Source of the DNA: Burkholderiales bacterium
GTDB lineage: Bacteria > Pseudomonadota > Gammaproteobacteria > Burkholderiales > JAEUOS01
Length of the DNA stretch: 64,000 bases
Direction of reading: 5' to 3'
Assembly: GCA_016790695.1 (NCBI GenBank)
Contig: JAEUOS010000031.1
Coordinates: 1-64,000, forward strand
The notes under the pieces were generated by a model that was not told where the DNA came from, did not search any database, and saw nothing but the letters and a program-made list of their open reading frames with translations. The position numbers were made by a program, and so were the translations under genes. Shown piece by piece: positions 43,313 through 53,997 of the stretch (its first letter is position 1; each line of letters starts with the position of its first letter).

Positions 43313-44977
43313 ATGGATACCCGCAGACTGATCCTGTTCTTCATCTTCTCGTTCTCGCTGGTCATGCTGTGGGATGCCTGGCAGAAGCAGCAGGCGAAAC
43401 TCAACGCGCCGCCGCCGGCACCAGCGGCGGCGGCGCGCGATGCAACGATTCCGCAGCCGAGCCAGGGCTTGCCGACGCCGGCGGTGCCCGGCAGCACCCC
43501 GGCGGTTGCGCCCGGTGCCGCGCCCGCGGCGTCGGCGCCGCAGGGCAAGCTGCGCGTTCGCACCGACGTGATGATCGCCGACATCGCTGCCGAGGGCGGC
43601 GACCTGCGCTACGTCGAACTGATCCAGCACAAGGACACGCTGGACAAGAACAAGAACTTCGTCCTTCTGGGCGAGCACAGCTATTTCGCCCAGACCGGCC
43701 TGCTCGCCCAGGGCCTCGAACTTCCGACCCACAAGACCGCGTTCAGCCTGCCCGCCGGGCCGCTGGAAATGAAGGCCGGCGAGGCGCGGCTCGCGGTGCG
43801 CCTCGAGGCGCAGATGAATGGCGTGAAGGTCGCCAAGATCTACACGTTCCATCGCGGCGCCTATGCGATCGACGTCAGCTACGAGATCGCGAACGGCACC
43901 GCGTCGCCGATCGCCCCGTCGGTCTACCTGCAGCTGTTGCGCGACGGCAAGGCGCCGGCGGGCGATTCGATGTTCCTGCAGACCTACACCGGCCCGGTGT
44001 TCTATACCGATGCCGAGAAGTTCCAGAAGCAGGACTTTTCCGACATCGACAAGAACAAGCCGCCGCCGGTCAAGGCCGCCGGCGACGGCTGGGCCGGCAT
44101 CATCCAGCACTACTTCGCGACGGCCTGGCTGCCGCAGGGCAGCGGGCGGCGCGACTTCTACAGCAAGAAGGTCGCCGACAACCTCTATTCGGCGGGCATG
44201 ATCGTCCCGGTCGGCACCGTGGCCCCCGGGGCGGCCGGCGCCTTCGCCGCCAAGCTCTACGTCGGTCCGCAGGACCAGGACCGTCTGAAGGAGCTCTCGC
44301 CGGGACTCGACCTCGTGGTCGACTATGGCTGGCTCACCATCATCGCGCAGCCCATGTTCTGGCTCCTCAAGTGGCTGCATGCCATGCTCGGCAACTGGGG
44401 ACTGGCGATCATCGCGCTGACGGTGATCATCAAGGCGGTCTTCTTCCCGCTGTCGGCGGCGTCGTACAAGTCGATGGCGCGGATGAAGAAGGTGACGCCG
44501 CGCCTGACCCAGATCCGCGAGCGCTACGGCAACGACCGCATGAAGATGAACCAGGCGATGATGGAGCTCTACAAGGAGGAGAAGATCAATCCGCTGGGCG
44601 GCTGCTTCCCGATCCTGGTGCAGATCCCCGTGTTCATCGCGCTCTACTGGGTGCTTCTGGCTTCGGTGGAGATGCGGCACGCGCCGTTCTACGGCTGGAT
44701 CACCGATCTTTCCGCGCAGGATCCGTACTACATCCTGCCGATCCTGATGGCCGTGTCGATGTTCGTGCAGACGAAGATGAACCCGACCCCGCCCGACCCG
44801 ATCCAGGCAAAGATGATGCTCATCATGCCGGTGGTGTTCTCGGTGTTCTTCTTCTTCTTCCCGTCCGGCCTGGTGCTGTACTGGGTGGTCAACAACGTTC
44901 TGTCGATCGCGCAGCAATGGCAGATCACCCGCATGATCGAGGCGGGCGAGGATCCGGACAAGAAGAAGAAGAAATAG
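43313..44977 (+). CDS. yidC: Membrane protein insertase YidC
   Basis: A 554-residue Oxa1-family insertase. The first helix is [19 protein letters not shown] Pro/Ala-rich linker (about 25-75) and a large periplasmic domain (to about 340) follow. The conserved core starts at [35 protein letters not shown], with [30 protein letters not shown], further helices and a lysine-rich cytoplasmic end (DPDKKKKK). It sits directly after yidD, as expected. Confidence 0.98.
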   Translation: MDTRRLILFFIFSFSLVMLWDAWQKQQAKLNAPPPAPAAAARDATIPQPSQGLPTPAVPGSTPAVAPGAAPAASAPQGKLRVRTDVMIADIAAEGGDLRYVELIQHKDTLDKNKNFVLLGEHSYFAQTGLLAQGLELPTHKTAFSLPAGPLEMKAGEARLAVRLEAQMNGVKVAKIYTFHRGAYAIDVSYEIANGTASPIAPSVYLQLLRDGKAPAGDSMFLQTYTGPVFYTDAEKFQKQDFSDIDKNKPPPVKAAGDGWAGIIQHYFATAWLPQGSGRRDFYSKKVADNLYSAGMIVPVGTVAPGAAGAFAAKLYVGPQDQDRLKELSPGLDLVVDYGWLTIIAQPMFWLLKWLHAMLGNWGLAIIALTVIIKAVFFPLSAASYKSMARMKKVTPRLTQIRERYGNDRMKMNQAMMELYKEEKINPLGGCFPILVQIPVFIALYWVLLASVEMRHAPFYGWITDLSAQDPYYILPILMAVSMFVQTKMNPTPPDPIQAKMMLIMPVVFSVFFFFFPSGLVLYWVVNNVLSIAQQWQITRMIEAGEDPDKKKKK

Positions 44978-45017
44978 GCACGGGCGGCAGGCCCGGGCTG
45001 CAGCGGTGAGGCCGATC

Positions 45018-46358
45018 ATGGACGGGACCGACACCATCGCCGCCATCGCCACCGCCGCCGGCCGCGGCGGCATCGGCGTGGTGCGGATCTCCGGTCCGGC
45101 AACGCGCGCGGTCATGCGCGGGGTCCTCGGCCGCGAGCTCGACCCGCGGCGCGCGGTGCTGGCGCGGTTTCGCGACGCCGACGGTGCCGCCCTCGACCAC
45201 GGCGTGGCCCTGTTCTTCGAGGCGCCGCATTCCTACACCGGCGAGGACGTTCTCGAGTTGCAGGGCCACGGCGGGACGGTGGTGATGAACCTCGTGTTGC
45301 GGCGTTGCGTCGCGCTCGGCTGTCGCCTGGCGGGCCCGGGCGAGTTCACCCGCCGCGCCTTCCTCAACGACCGCGTCGACCTGGCGCAGGCGGAGGCGGT
45401 CGCCGATCTCATCGAGGCGAGTTCCGAGCGTGCCGCGCGTGCCGCGATGCGATCGCTCGACGGCGCGTTCTCGCGCGAAGTGCGGGCACTGCGCGACGAC
45501 CTCGTCGGCGTGCGCGCGCATCTCGAGGCGCTGCTCGATTTTCCGGAGGAGGAGATCGACGCGCTCGAACGGCCGCGCCTTCTGGGCCGGCTCGAAGGCC
45601 TCGGCGCGACGGCCGCGGCGATCCTCGGACGCTCGCGCCAGGGCGCGCGCCTGCGCGGCGGCTTCGCGGTGGTGCTGGCCGGCCGGCCGAACGTGGGCAA
45701 GTCGTCGCTGCTGAACGCGCTGGCCGGGGAGGAGGCGGCGATCGTCACTCCGGTACCGGGGACGACGCGCGACACGGTCCACCGGTCGATCGAGATCGAC
45801 GGACTGTCGGTCGCGCTGGTCGACACGGCCGGCCTGCGCCAGACCAGCGACGAGGTCGAGGCGATCGGCGTCGCGCGCACCCGCGTCGAGATCGGGCGCG
45901 CCGACCTCGTGGTTCACGTGGTCGAAGCCTCGGGCCCGACCGCCGAGGACGCGGCGATCGCGGCCGAGTTTCCGGCGGGCATCCCGGTCCTGCGCGTCGA
46001 CAACAAGGCCGATCTGGGGAGCGGCGGCGCGCCGCCGGCGGACGCCGCGGCGCTGCGCGTCTCGGCAAGGACCGGCGAGGGGCTGGACCGGCTGCGTGCC
46101 GAACTGGTCCGGCGCGCCGGGCTGGAAGGCGCGGGCGAGGATCTGATCATCGCCCGTGAACGGCACCTGCGCGCCTTGGAACGTCTCGGCGCATGCGTCC
46201 TGGCCGCGCAGTCCCACCTGCGCGCGGACCCGGCGCCGCTCGAACTTGCCGCGGAAGAACTGCGCGGCGCGCAGGAGGCGATCAACACGATCACCGGAGA
46301 ATTCGGCGCCGACGATTTGCTGGGCGAGATCTTCGGCCGGTTCTGCATCGGCAAGTGA
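45018..46358 (+). CDS. mnmE: tRNA uridine-5-carboxymethylaminomethyl modification GTPase
   Basis: A 446-residue GTPase that with MnmG modifies U34 of several tRNAs. The N-terminal folate-binding domain ([56 protein letters not shown]) is followed by the G domain with [21 protein letters not shown] and DNKAD, and the protein ends in the diagnostic FCIGK. The ATG at 45018 is chosen; a GTG four codons upstream is possible. Its partner gene mnmG lies about 5 kb downstream, after four unrelated genes. Confidence 0.97.
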   Translation: MDGTDTIAAIATAAGRGGIGVVRISGPATRAVMRGVLGRELDPRRAVLARFRDADGAALDHGVALFFEAPHSYTGEDVLELQGHGGTVVMNLVLRRCVALGCRLAGPGEFTRRAFLNDRVDLAQAEAVADLIEASSERAARAAMRSLDGAFSREVRALRDDLVGVRAHLEALLDFPEEEIDALERPRLLGRLEGLGATAAAILGRSRQGARLRGGFAVVLAGRPNVGKSSLLNALAGEEAAIVTPVPGTTRDTVHRSIEIDGLSVALVDTAGLRQTSDEVEAIGVARTRVEIGRADLVVHVVEASGPTAEDAAIAAEFPAGIPVLRVDNKADLGSGGAPPADAAALRVSARTGEGLDRLRAELVRRAGLEGAGEDLIIARERHLRALERLGACVLAAQSHLRADPAPLELAAEELRGAQEAINTITGEFGADDLLGEIFGRFCIGK

Positions 46359-46359
46359 C

Positions 46360-47496
46360 ATGACGGCCGGCAGGCGATCGTCCGCGGATCCCGGGGGCGG
46401 CCGCGCGCGCGGCGCGGCGCGTTGGCGGCCGATCGCGACCGTGCTGATGCTTGCCGCGGCGGCGGGCGCGCTGTTTTCCTGGCTGCGCCTGCCTCTGCCC
46501 TGGATGATCGGCCCGCTTCTGGCGGTGGCGGCGGGCAAGAGCGCGGGACTCGCGCTGGAGGTGCCCGCCGGCGCGCGCGAGGGGGGGCAGGCGGTGATCG
46601 CGGTTGCGCTGGGGCTGTATTTCACGCCGGCGGTGAGCCTCGAGGTGGCGCGCTATCTGCCGTGGATGCTGGCCGCAGGCGCGGTCGCGTTCGGCGTCGG
46701 ACTGGCCGGCGGTGCGTCGCTGCGGCGCTTGATGGGGCAGGATGCCGCAGGCCGGCCGGTGCTGGACCGGGCGACGGCGTTCTTCGCCAGCGTGCCTGGC
46801 GGCGCCAGCGAAATGGCCGTGCTGGTCGAGCGCTACGGCGGACGGGTTGATCTGGTGGCGTTCGCGCAGAGCTTTCGCATCCTCCTGGTGGTCGTGAGTG
46901 TGCCGTTCGTCTACACGTATGCCGGCATCCATGGGGTCGACGTCCATCGCGGCGTCTCGGTAGCGGTCAGCGGTGCGGGCCTGGCGGGCCAGGTGGCAGC
47001 AGCCCTGGCAGCCGGGTTCGTGCTGGCGCGGCTGGGCGCGCCCAATCCGTACATGCTGGGTCCGCTCGCGTTGACGATCGCGCTCACCGCATCCGACGTC
47101 GTGTTCTCCGCGATCCCCGGCTGGCTGTCCGCGGCGGCCCAGTTGTGCCTGGGGGCTGCACTGGGCGTGAAATTCGAGCGCGATTTCCTGCGCCGGGCCC
47201 CGCGCTTCGCCGCGGCGGTGGCGGCCGCGACCGGCGGGGCGATGCTGCTGACGTCGATGTTCGCGGTGCTGCTCTGGCATCTGGCAGGCATCGGCCTGCC
47301 CACCGGGGTGCTGGCGCTTGCGCCCGGCGGCATCGCCGAGATGTGCATCACGGCCAAGGTGCTGCAACTGGGCGTGCCGGTGGTCACGGCGTTCCATGTC
47401 GCGCGCGTGGTGATCCTCGTGTTGGCAAGCGGTGCCGTCTATCGGATACTGCTGCATCGTCGCGCCGATGGCGTCGGCGCGACCAACCGGGAGTGA
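46360..47496 (+). CDS. AbrB family membrane protein (putative transporter)
   Basis: A 378-residue hydrophobic protein with about ten helices in two repeats: LPLPWMIGPLLAVAAGKSAGL opens repeat one and GAPNPYMLGPLALTIALTAS repeat two. The ASVPGGASEMAVL and LALAPGGIAEMCITAKVLQLG segments are typical of the AbrB (ammonia monooxygenase-like) membrane family, which is unrelated to the AbrB DNA-binding regulator. The substrate is unknown. The ATG is one base after the mnmE stop, and the thioesterase gene follows by three bases, so this is a tight operon. Confidence 0.85.
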   Translation: MTAGRRSSADPGGGRARGAARWRPIATVLMLAAAAGALFSWLRLPLPWMIGPLLAVAAGKSAGLALEVPAGAREGGQAVIAVALGLYFTPAVSLEVARYLPWMLAAGAVAFGVGLAGGASLRRLMGQDAAGRPVLDRATAFFASVPGGASEMAVLVERYGGRVDLVAFAQSFRILLVVVSVPFVYTYAGIHGVDVHRGVSVAVSGAGLAGQVAAALAAGFVLARLGAPNPYMLGPLALTIALTASDVVFSAIPGWLSAAAQLCLGAALGVKFERDFLRRAPRFAAAVAAATGGAMLLTSMFAVLLWHLAGIGLPTGVLALAPGGIAEMCITAKVLQLGVPVVTAFHVARVVILVLASGAVYRILLHRRADGVGATNRE

Positions 47497-47499
47497 TGC

Positions 47500-47904
47500 A
47501 TGGATGTCGAGGCGTGCCAGGCAGTGCTGCGGGACATGTTTGCGCCCTGGGTGCAGGCGCTGGGACTCATCGTCGAGACGGCGGCGCCGGGCGAGGTGCG
47601 CGTGCGCCTGCCGCATTCGGAAGCGCTGGCGCGGGTCGGCGGCACGGTGTGCGGTCAGGCGCTGATGAGCGCTGCCGATACGGCCATGGTGCTGGCGATC
47701 TCCACCCAGCTGGGCGGGTTTCGGCCGATGGCGACGGTGTCGCAGAACACCAGTTTCATGCGGGCCATCAGCGGCACCGACGTGCTGGTGCTCGCGCGTG
47801 TTCTCAAGCCCGGCAGGACCCTGGTGTTCGGCGAGGTGGAGATTCGCGGGGCGCTCGAGGATCGGCTCGCGGTGCATGCCACCACCACCTACGCGCTCGC
47901 GTGA
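47500..47904 (+). CDS. PaaI-like hotdog thioesterase
   Basis: A 134-residue hotdog-fold protein: GEVRVRLPHSEALARVGGTVCGQALMSAADTAMVLAI forms the central helix with the acidic residue in AADTA, and TVSQNTSFMRAISGTDVLVLARVLKPGRTLVFGEVEI the long strands. Where the family usually shows HGG, this protein reads CGQ, so the active-site details may differ. It would hydrolyse an acyl-CoA. It overlaps nothing but sits between the AbrB-type transporter (3 bases) and the DapA-like lyase (52 bases). Confidence 0.85.
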   Translation: MDVEACQAVLRDMFAPWVQALGLIVETAAPGEVRVRLPHSEALARVGGTVCGQALMSAADTAMVLAISTQLGGFRPMATVSQNTSFMRAISGTDVLVLARVLKPGRTLVFGEVEIRGALEDRLAVHATTTYALA

Positions 47905-47956
47905 GCGGTGCCGGGCGCGACGGTCCGGGGCCGGGGGTGCAATCGAAAGGACGAGG

Positions 47957-48922
47957 ATGACGACGAGATACCGCAAGCACGAAGCCAAGGACTACGCGCG
48001 CGAGCGCCTGCGCGGGGTATGGGCCGCGACCCTGACGCCGTTCACGCCCGGGCTGGCGGTCGACGAGGCGGCGTGGCTGCGCAATCTGCGCCATTGGTAC
48101 CGCGACCTGGGCATCCGCGGGCTGTTCGTCAACGGCAAGCAGGGGGAGTTCGCCTCGATGACCGTGGCCGAGCGCAAGCGCACCGTCGAGCTGGCGGTCG
48201 AGGCGGCCGGGAACGATCGCGGCGTCATGGTCTCGTGCTCGGACCAGAGCCTGGACACGGTCATCGAGCTGGCGCGCCATGCGCAGGACGTCGGCGCCGA
48301 GTACATCGTGGTTCACACGCCGCTGCTCTACTTCGGCGCGCACAGCGACGACACCCTCTATGAGTACTATCGCCACATCGCGGAGCAGGTCGAGATCGGC
48401 GTCACGTTGTGGAATCAGCCGCCCGACTGCGGCTACACCCTCGAGCCGGAAACGTGCATGCGCCTGGCCGAGATCCCGAACGTGGTCGCGATCAAGTACA
48501 GCGTGCCGCGCGCGACCTATGCGCGGCTGTCGCGCATGGCGCAGGGCAAATTGATCGTCAGCACGTCCAACGAGGAAGAGTGGCTGGACAACATCGTCGA
48601 GCTCGGATGGCAGGTGTACCTGTGCTCGACGCCGCCGTACCTGATGCAGACCGCGGTGGATCGCCGGATGCACGAGTACACCGAACTGGCGTTTCAGGGC
48701 CGGGTCGAGGAAGCGCGGCGCCTGCGCGACAGTCTCGATCCGGTGCGCCGGGCATTGAAGGGCAGCCGGCCGCACGGCAAGGCGGCCGCGCACCAGAAAT
48801 TCTGGCAGGAGCTTCTGGGGCAGGCCGGCGGCCCGGTCCGCCGGCCGCTGCTGGGCCTGACCGACGCCGAGAAGGACGCCACGCGATCGGCGTTCGCGGC
48901 CAGCGGCCTGCGGCTTGCCTGA
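47957..48922 (+). CDS. Dihydrodipicolinate synthase/N-acetylneuraminate lyase family protein
   Basis: A 321-residue TIM-barrel Schiff-base lyase. GVWAATLTPFTPGLAVD is the usual opening, LFVNGKQGEFASMTVAERKR replaces the GTTGE loop, YIVVHTPLLYFGAHSDDTLYEYYRHIAE carries the conserved Tyr, and NVVAIKYSVP supplies the Schiff-base lysine near residue 175. True DapA would be shorter and have GTTGES, so a catabolic aldolase or dehydratase acting on another keto acid is more likely. AAAGGACGAGG lies before the ATG. It is the last gene of the mnmE-AbrB-thioesterase run. Confidence 0.87.
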   Translation: MTTRYRKHEAKDYARERLRGVWAATLTPFTPGLAVDEAAWLRNLRHWYRDLGIRGLFVNGKQGEFASMTVAERKRTVELAVEAAGNDRGVMVSCSDQSLDTVIELARHAQDVGAEYIVVHTPLLYFGAHSDDTLYEYYRHIAEQVEIGVTLWNQPPDCGYTLEPETCMRLAEIPNVVAIKYSVPRATYARLSRMAQGKLIVSTSNEEEWLDNIVELGWQVYLCSTPPYLMQTAVDRRMHEYTELAFQGRVEEARRLRDSLDPVRRALKGSRPHGKAAAHQKFWQELLGQAGGPVRRPLLGLTDAEKDATRSAFAASGLRLA

Positions 48923-49187
48923 CGACGCCGGTGCAGCGTCCGGGACCGGGGCGCGCGGACTCGCCGGGGTGCGCGTGGGCGCGATCAGTGCCGTCGCGAA
49001 ACCGCTTTTCATAATGTGAAGGTTTGTTTCGCGCCAATGGCGACCGGCCGGGGTTCTGTGGTATCTTGCGCCCCTCTTTTCAACCGGGCAGCCTGATCGG
49101 AGCACCCCTCCCGGCCGCCCCGCCCGGCAGCGAGCGCGATCTGTGCCCGCCAGAGACGAGCGCCCAAGCTTCAGGGATCCCACTCTC

Positions 49188-51011
49188 ATGAACGCAGTTC
49201 TCAAGTCCGCCGCTCCATCCTACGTGCGCAATACGAAGTTGGTTGACTGGGTCAACCAGATGGCGGCGCTCACCAAGCCCGACCGGGTGGTCTGGTGCGA
49301 CGGCAGCCAGGAAGAAAACGACCGCCTGCTGGCCGAGATGTGCGCGTCGGGCATGTTGAAGAAGCTCAATCCGGCCAAGCGGCCGAACTCGTATCTGGCG
49401 CTCTCCGATCCGAATGACGTCGCGCGGGTCGAGGAGCGTACCTTCGTCTGCTCCGAAACGCGCGAGGCCGCCGGCCCGATGAACAACTGGGTGGCGCCGG
49501 CGGAGATGCGCGCCACCATGAACCGGCTGTTCGACGGCGCCATGCGCGGCCGGACCATGTACGTGGTGCCGTTCTCGATGGGCCCGCTGGGGTCGCACAT
49601 CGCGCAGATCGGCGTCGAACTCACCGATTCGCCGTATGTCGTGGTGAGCATGCGCATCATGACGCGCATGGGCCGCGCGGTCTACGACGTGCTCGGGGAG
49701 GAGGGCTACTTCGTTCCCTGCGTGCATTCGGTCGGGCTGCCGTTGACGCCCGGGCAGGCCGATGTGCGCTGGCCGTGCAACAACGACGAGAAGTGGATCG
49801 TCCACTTTCCCGAGACGCGCGAAATCTGGAGCTTCGGCTCCGGCTACGGCGGCAATGCCCTCCTGGGCAAGAAGTGCCTGGCGCTGCGGATCGCGTCGGT
49901 CATGGCGCGCGACGAAGGCTGGCTCGCCGAGCACATGCTGATCCTGGGCGTGACGGATCCCCAGGGCCGCAAGACCTACGTGACCGGCGCGTTTCCCTCG
50001 GCCTGCGGCAAGACCAACTTCGCGATGCTGGTGCCGCCCAGGCAGGGCTTCGAAGGATGGAAGGTCACCACCATCGGCGAGGACATCGCGTGGATCAAGC
50101 CGCATGCCGACGGCAAGTTCTACGCGATCAATCCGGAGGCGGGCTACTTCGGCGTCGCCCCGGGCACCAACTATCACACCAATCCGAACTGCATGACCGC
50201 GGTCGAGCGCGACACCATTTTCACGAATGTCGCCGAAACGCCCGACGGCGACGTCTGGTGGGAAGGCATGACCGACACGCCGCCGTCGAAGCTGATCGAT
50301 TGGCAGGGCAAGGAGTGGACGCCGGGTTGCGGGCGGCCCGCGGCGCATGCGAATTCGCGCTTCACGGTGCCGGCAACCCGTTGCCCGTCGCTCGATCCGC
50401 AGTGGGACGATCCCAACGGCGTGCCGATCTCGGCATTCCTGTTCGGCGGTCGGCGCTCCGACACCACGCCTCTGGTGACGGAGGCGCTGGACTGGGACGA
50501 TGGTGTCTACAAGGCGGCGACCATGGGCTCGGAAACCACCGCCGCGATCGCGGGCAAGCAGGGCGTGGTGCGCCGCGACCCGATGGCCATGATCGCCTTT
50601 GTCGGCTACAACATGGGCGACTACTTCCGCCACTGGCTCAAGATGGGCCGCACCGTCAGCCAGCCGCCGAGGATCTTTCAGGTCAACTGGTTCCGCAAGA
50701 ACGCCCAGGGCAAGTTCGTCTGGCCGGGCTTTGGCGACAACATGCGGGTCTTGCGATGGGTGGTCGAGCGGTGTGCAGGCACCGGGCGCGCGCGGTCGAC
50801 CGCGCTCGGCTTCACGCCGGGCTACGAGGATCTGCACTGGGAAGGGCTCGATTTCGACGCGGGCCAGTTCGAGACCGTCAGCGGCATCGACCACGCCAAG
50901 TGGCAGGCCGAACTCGGCATGCATGACGAGCTGTTCAAGAAGCTCGAGGGCTTCGTGCCGTCCGAGTTGCTGGACCGGCGCAAGGGGCTGGCGGAACGCC
51001 TGGGTACCTGA
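49188..51011 (+). CDS. pckG: Phosphoenolpyruvate carboxykinase (GTP)
   Basis: A 607-residue GTP-type enzyme, the family's standard length, which converts oxaloacetate to PEP. The sequence begins [25 protein letters not shown] and has the kinase-1a P-loop in [16 protein letters not shown] (near residue 280), the GEDIAWIKP and [12 protein letters not shown] blocks, and [16 protein letters not shown]. An upstream GTG would add 15 residues with no family similarity. A good terminator follows. It pairs with pyc in this window. Confidence 0.97.
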   Translation: MNAVLKSAAPSYVRNTKLVDWVNQMAALTKPDRVVWCDGSQEENDRLLAEMCASGMLKKLNPAKRPNSYLALSDPNDVARVEERTFVCSETREAAGPMNNWVAPAEMRATMNRLFDGAMRGRTMYVVPFSMGPLGSHIAQIGVELTDSPYVVVSMRIMTRMGRAVYDVLGEEGYFVPCVHSVGLPLTPGQADVRWPCNNDEKWIVHFPETREIWSFGSGYGGNALLGKKCLALRIASVMARDEGWLAEHMLILGVTDPQGRKTYVTGAFPSACGKTNFAMLVPPRQGFEGWKVTTIGEDIAWIKPHADGKFYAINPEAGYFGVAPGTNYHTNPNCMTAVERDTIFTNVAETPDGDVWWEGMTDTPPSKLIDWQGKEWTPGCGRPAAHANSRFTVPATRCPSLDPQWDDPNGVPISAFLFGGRRSDTTPLVTEALDWDDGVYKAATMGSETTAAIAGKQGVVRRDPMAMIAFVGYNMGDYFRHWLKMGRTVSQPPRIFQVNWFRKNAQGKFVWPGFGDNMRVLRWVVERCAGTGRARSTALGFTPGYEDLHWEGLDFDAGQFETVSGIDHAKWQAELGMHDELFKKLEGFVPSELLDRRKGLAERLGT

Positions 51012-51033
51012 CGCACGCCCGGGGGTTTTCCGG

Positions 51034-51057
51034 AAGGGCCGCCTGCGGGCGGCCCTT
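51034..51057 (+). terminator. Intrinsic terminator of pckG
   Basis: A perfect 10-bp stem AAGGGCCGCC / GGCGGCCCTT with a 4-base loop lies 22 bases after the pckG stop, with TTT at its 3' foot. The short T-run makes it moderate rather than strong. Confidence 0.7.
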
Positions 51058-51106
51058 TGCGTTCCGGGGTGGGGTGGGCCGGCGTCCGGTGTGGCGATGC
51101 GCGGTG

Positions 51107-51122
51107 TGTTTCACGTGAAACA
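51107..51122. other. parS centromere site (1)
   Basis: TGTTTCACGTGAAACA is the consensus parS 16-mer that ParB binds to load on the chromosome. The palindrome continues outwards to 26 bp (51102-51127) without a mismatch. It lies 2.9 kb upstream of parA. Confidence 0.9.
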
Positions 51123-51196
51123 CACCGGGACCCGGCCCGGCGCGTCGTTTCCTCTCCGATGTGGGCGTCGCAGGCATGCTGCACCGTCCCGCTGGT

Positions 51197-51212
51197 TGTT
51201 TCACGTGAAACA
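51197..51212. other. parS centromere site (2)
   Basis: A second exact TGTTTCACGTGAAACA, centre to centre 90 bp from the first. Only the 16-mer core is symmetric here. Both sites sit in the 320-bp gap between pckG and mnmG, whose remainder holds only the pckG terminator and the mnmG promoter. Confidence 0.9.
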
Positions 51213-51266
51213 TGGCCGCGGCGCACGCCGCGGTTGGGTGTCCCGGCGATTTCGGCGCGCCGGGAC

Positions 51267-51296
51267 TTGGGCAAGGGCGTAGCGATCGCCTATAAT
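51267..51296 (+). promoter_or_regulatory. Sigma-70 promoter of the mnmG-rsmG-parAB operon
   Basis: TTGGGC (51267-51272), an 18-base spacer and a perfect TATAAT (51291-51296). The mnmG start codon is 36 bases downstream, which gives a short leader. Confidence 0.7.
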
Positions 51297-51331
51297 CGCG
51301 CTCTTTTTCGCTCGCGCCACGCACAACGCCC

Positions 51332-53275
51332 GTGCCCGCCATCACCCACACCCATCCCGACACGTTCGACGTCATCGTCGTCGGCGGCGGCCACGCCGGT
51401 ACCGAGGCGGCCCTGGCGTCGGCGCGCATGGGGGTGCGTACCCTGCTGGTGACGCACAACATGGAAACGCTGGGGGCGATGAGCTGCAATCCGTCGATCG
51501 GCGGCATCGGCAAGGGACACCTCGTCAAGGAAGTCGACGCCCTCGGCGGCGCGATGGCACTGGCGACCGACGAGGCCGGAATCCAGTTCCGCATCCTCAA
51601 TTCCAGCAAGGGACCGGCGGTGCGCGCCACCCGCGCGCAGGCGGACCGTGTCCTGTACAAGCAGTCGATCCGCTCCCGGCTGGAAAACCAGGCCAATCTG
51701 GTCATCTTCCAGCAGGCGGTCGATGACCTCACGCTCGACGGCGACCGTGTCACCGGCGTCGTGACGCAGCTGGGGATCCACTTCCGCGGTCGTGCCGTGG
51801 TGCTGACCGCAGGTACCTTCCTGTCGGGGCTGATTCACGTCGGGCTGTCGAACTACGAAGCCGGCCGCGCCGGCGATCCGCCCGCACGGTCCCTCGGGGC
51901 GCGCCTGAAGGAACTCAAGCTGCCCCAGGGCCGCCTCAAGACCGGCACCCCGCCGCGGCTCGACGGCAAGACCATCGACTTCGGCATCCTCGCCGTGCAG
52001 CCCGGGGACGACCCGGTGCCGGTGTTCTCCTTTCTCGGGCGGCGCGAGATGCATCCGCGCCAGCTGCCCTGCTGGATCACCCATACCACCGCCGAGACCC
52101 ACGACATCATCCGTGCCGGACTGGATCGCTCGCCGATGTTCACCGGTGTCATCGAGGGGGTCGGGCCGCGGTACTGCCCGTCGATCGAGGACAAGATCCA
52201 TCGTTTCGCCGACAAGGATTCCCACCAGATCTTCCTCGAGCCCGAGGGCCTCACGACCCACGAGATCTATCCGAACGGCATCTCGACCAGCCTGCCGTTC
52301 GACATCCAGTTGCGTCTGGTGCGCAGCATGCGGGGACTCGAACGAGCCCACATCCTGCGGCCGGGGTACGCGATCGAATACGACTACTACGATCCGCGCG
52401 CCCTGCGCGCGTCGCTCGAAACCCGCGCCATCGGCGGCTTGTTCTTCGCCGGCCAGATCAACGGCACCACCGGGTACGAGGAGGCCGCGGCCCAGGGGCT
52501 GCTCGCCGGCCTCAACGCCGCGCGCCAGGTACGCGGGCTGGAACCGTGGTGTCCCGCGCGCAGCGAGGCCTATCTTGGCGTGATGGTCGACGACCTGATC
52601 ACGCGCGGGGTCACCGAACCGTATCGCATGTTCACCAGCCGGGCCGAATACCGCCTGTCCCTGCGCGAGGACAACGCCGATGTGCGCCTCACCGCCATCG
52701 GTCGCGACCTGGGCCTGGTCGGCGATGCCCAGTGGGACTTCTTCTGTCGGAAGATGGACGCGCTCGCACGCGAAACCGAGCGCCTCAAGTCGACGTGGGT
52801 GAATCCTCACATTCTCCCGGCCGATGAAGCCAGGCGGGTTCTAGGCACCGAGATCGAACGCGAGCACAGCCTGCTCGACCTCCTGCGCCGTCCCGGGGTC
52901 AGCTATCGGCAGTTGGTCGGCATGGATCTGGGGGGCGGACGCGGCCCGGCCGGCCCGGCCACGTTCGACGCGGACCTGGTCGAACAGGTGACGTCGCAGG
53001 TGGAAATCCGCGCCAAGTATCAGGGTTATGTCGACCGGCAGGCGGAGGAGGTCAGTCGCCTGGCCGCGCAGGAAAACACGCGCCTGCCTGCCGATCTCGA
53101 CTATGCGCTGGTGCGCGGCCTGACGCGCGAGGCGCAGGCCAAGCTCACGCAACACCGCCCGGAGACGCTCGGCCGCGCTGCGCGCATCCAGGGCATCACG
53201 CCCGCCACGATCGCGCTGTTGCTGGTTTACCTGAAGAAGGCCGGCGTTGCGACGAACTCGGGCATCGCGGCATGA
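51332..53275 (+). CDS. mnmG: tRNA uridine-5-carboxymethylaminomethyl modification enzyme, FAD subunit
   Basis: A 647-residue FAD protein (GidA), usual length, partner of MnmE. The FAD site is [22 protein letters not shown] near residue 12. The conserved [43 protein letters not shown] and [18 protein letters not shown] blocks follow. The start is a GTG at 51332. The rsmG ATG overlaps its TGA (ATGA). Confidence 0.98.
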   Translation: MPAITHTHPDTFDVIVVGGGHAGTEAALASARMGVRTLLVTHNMETLGAMSCNPSIGGIGKGHLVKEVDALGGAMALATDEAGIQFRILNSSKGPAVRATRAQADRVLYKQSIRSRLENQANLVIFQQAVDDLTLDGDRVTGVVTQLGIHFRGRAVVLTAGTFLSGLIHVGLSNYEAGRAGDPPARSLGARLKELKLPQGRLKTGTPPRLDGKTIDFGILAVQPGDDPVPVFSFLGRREMHPRQLPCWITHTTAETHDIIRAGLDRSPMFTGVIEGVGPRYCPSIEDKIHRFADKDSHQIFLEPEGLTTHEIYPNGISTSLPFDIQLRLVRSMRGLERAHILRPGYAIEYDYYDPRALRASLETRAIGGLFFAGQINGTTGYEEAAAQGLLAGLNAARQVRGLEPWCPARSEAYLGVMVDDLITRGVTEPYRMFTSRAEYRLSLREDNADVRLTAIGRDLGLVGDAQWDFFCRKMDALARETERLKSTWVNPHILPADEARRVLGTEIEREHSLLDLLRRPGVSYRQLVGMDLGGGRGPAGPATFDADLVEQVTSQVEIRAKYQGYVDRQAEEVSRLAAQENTRLPADLDYALVRGLTREAQAKLTQHRPETLGRAARIQGITPATIALLLVYLKKAGVATNSGIAA

Positions 53276-53946
53276 GCACCGCGGTCGATCCGCTCGCCGA
53301 GGCGCTGTCGGCCGGCCTCGATGCGATCGGCCTCGCCGTGCCCTGCGCCGTCCGCGCGAAGCTCATGGCCCATCTGGATCTGTTGGCGAAGTGGAACGCG
53401 ACGTTCAATTTGACCGCGATCCGCGACCGGGCGCAGATGGTGAGCCATCACTTGCTCGATTCGCTATGTGTCGCAAGGTATGTGAGGCCCGGCCCGATGC
53501 TCGATGTGGGGTCGGGCGGAGGCATGCCGGGCGTCTGCCTCGCGATCTGGGCGCAGGCCGCCATGCCCGATCTCCAAGTCACGGTCCTGGACGCGAACCA
53601 CAAGAAGGCGGCGTTCCTGCGCCAGGCCAAGATCACGCTCGACCTGCCCAATCTGGAAGTCAGCGGTGAACGGGTCGAAGAGTTCCGGCCGGCGCATCGA
53701 TTCCGGCAGATCGTGAGCCGCGCGTTTTCCGACCTGGTCGAGTTCTTTCAGCTGACGCGCCACCTGGGCGGCGACGCCGCGGAATTCCCGCCGGCCGGCA
53801 CCGAGTGGCTGGCGATGAAAGGCGTGATGCCGCACGAGGAAATCGCGCACCTGCCGCCGCAGTGCCGCCTCGCCCATGTGCACCGGCTGCAGGTTCCCGG
53901 GCTCGCCGCCGAACGTCACCTGGTGGTCATGCATGCGCAGGACTGA
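53272..53946 (+). CDS. rsmG: 16S rRNA (guanine(527)-N7)-methyltransferase
   Basis: A 224-residue Rossmann methyltransferase (GidB). [25 protein letters not shown] is the family N-terminal helix region, [13 protein letters not shown] the SAM-binding loop, and [14 protein letters not shown] the acidic strand end. It modifies G527 near the decoding site with SAM. Translation is coupled to mnmG through the ATGA overlap. Confidence 0.96.
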   Translation: MSTAVDPLAEALSAGLDAIGLAVPCAVRAKLMAHLDLLAKWNATFNLTAIRDRAQMVSHHLLDSLCVARYVRPGPMLDVGSGGGMPGVCLAIWAQAAMPDLQVTVLDANHKKAAFLRQAKITLDLPNLEVSGERVEEFRPAHRFRQIVSRAFSDLVEFFQLTRHLGGDAAEFPPAGTEWLAMKGVMPHEEIAHLPPQCRLAHVHRLQVPGLAAERHLVVMHAQD

Positions 53947-53997
53947 CATGGCACCCGCGCGGCACGGCTGGCCCCCCCGGGGGATGCGGAATTGCCG

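Noticed and set aside
46360..47496. AbrB as a transition-state regulator
   Set aside because: The protein is a polytopic membrane protein; the shared name is a coincidence of family naming.
47957..48922. Housekeeping dihydrodipicolinate synthase (dapA)
   Set aside because: The GTTGE loop is replaced by NGKQGEF and the protein is longer than DapA, so a different lyase of the superfamily is more likely.
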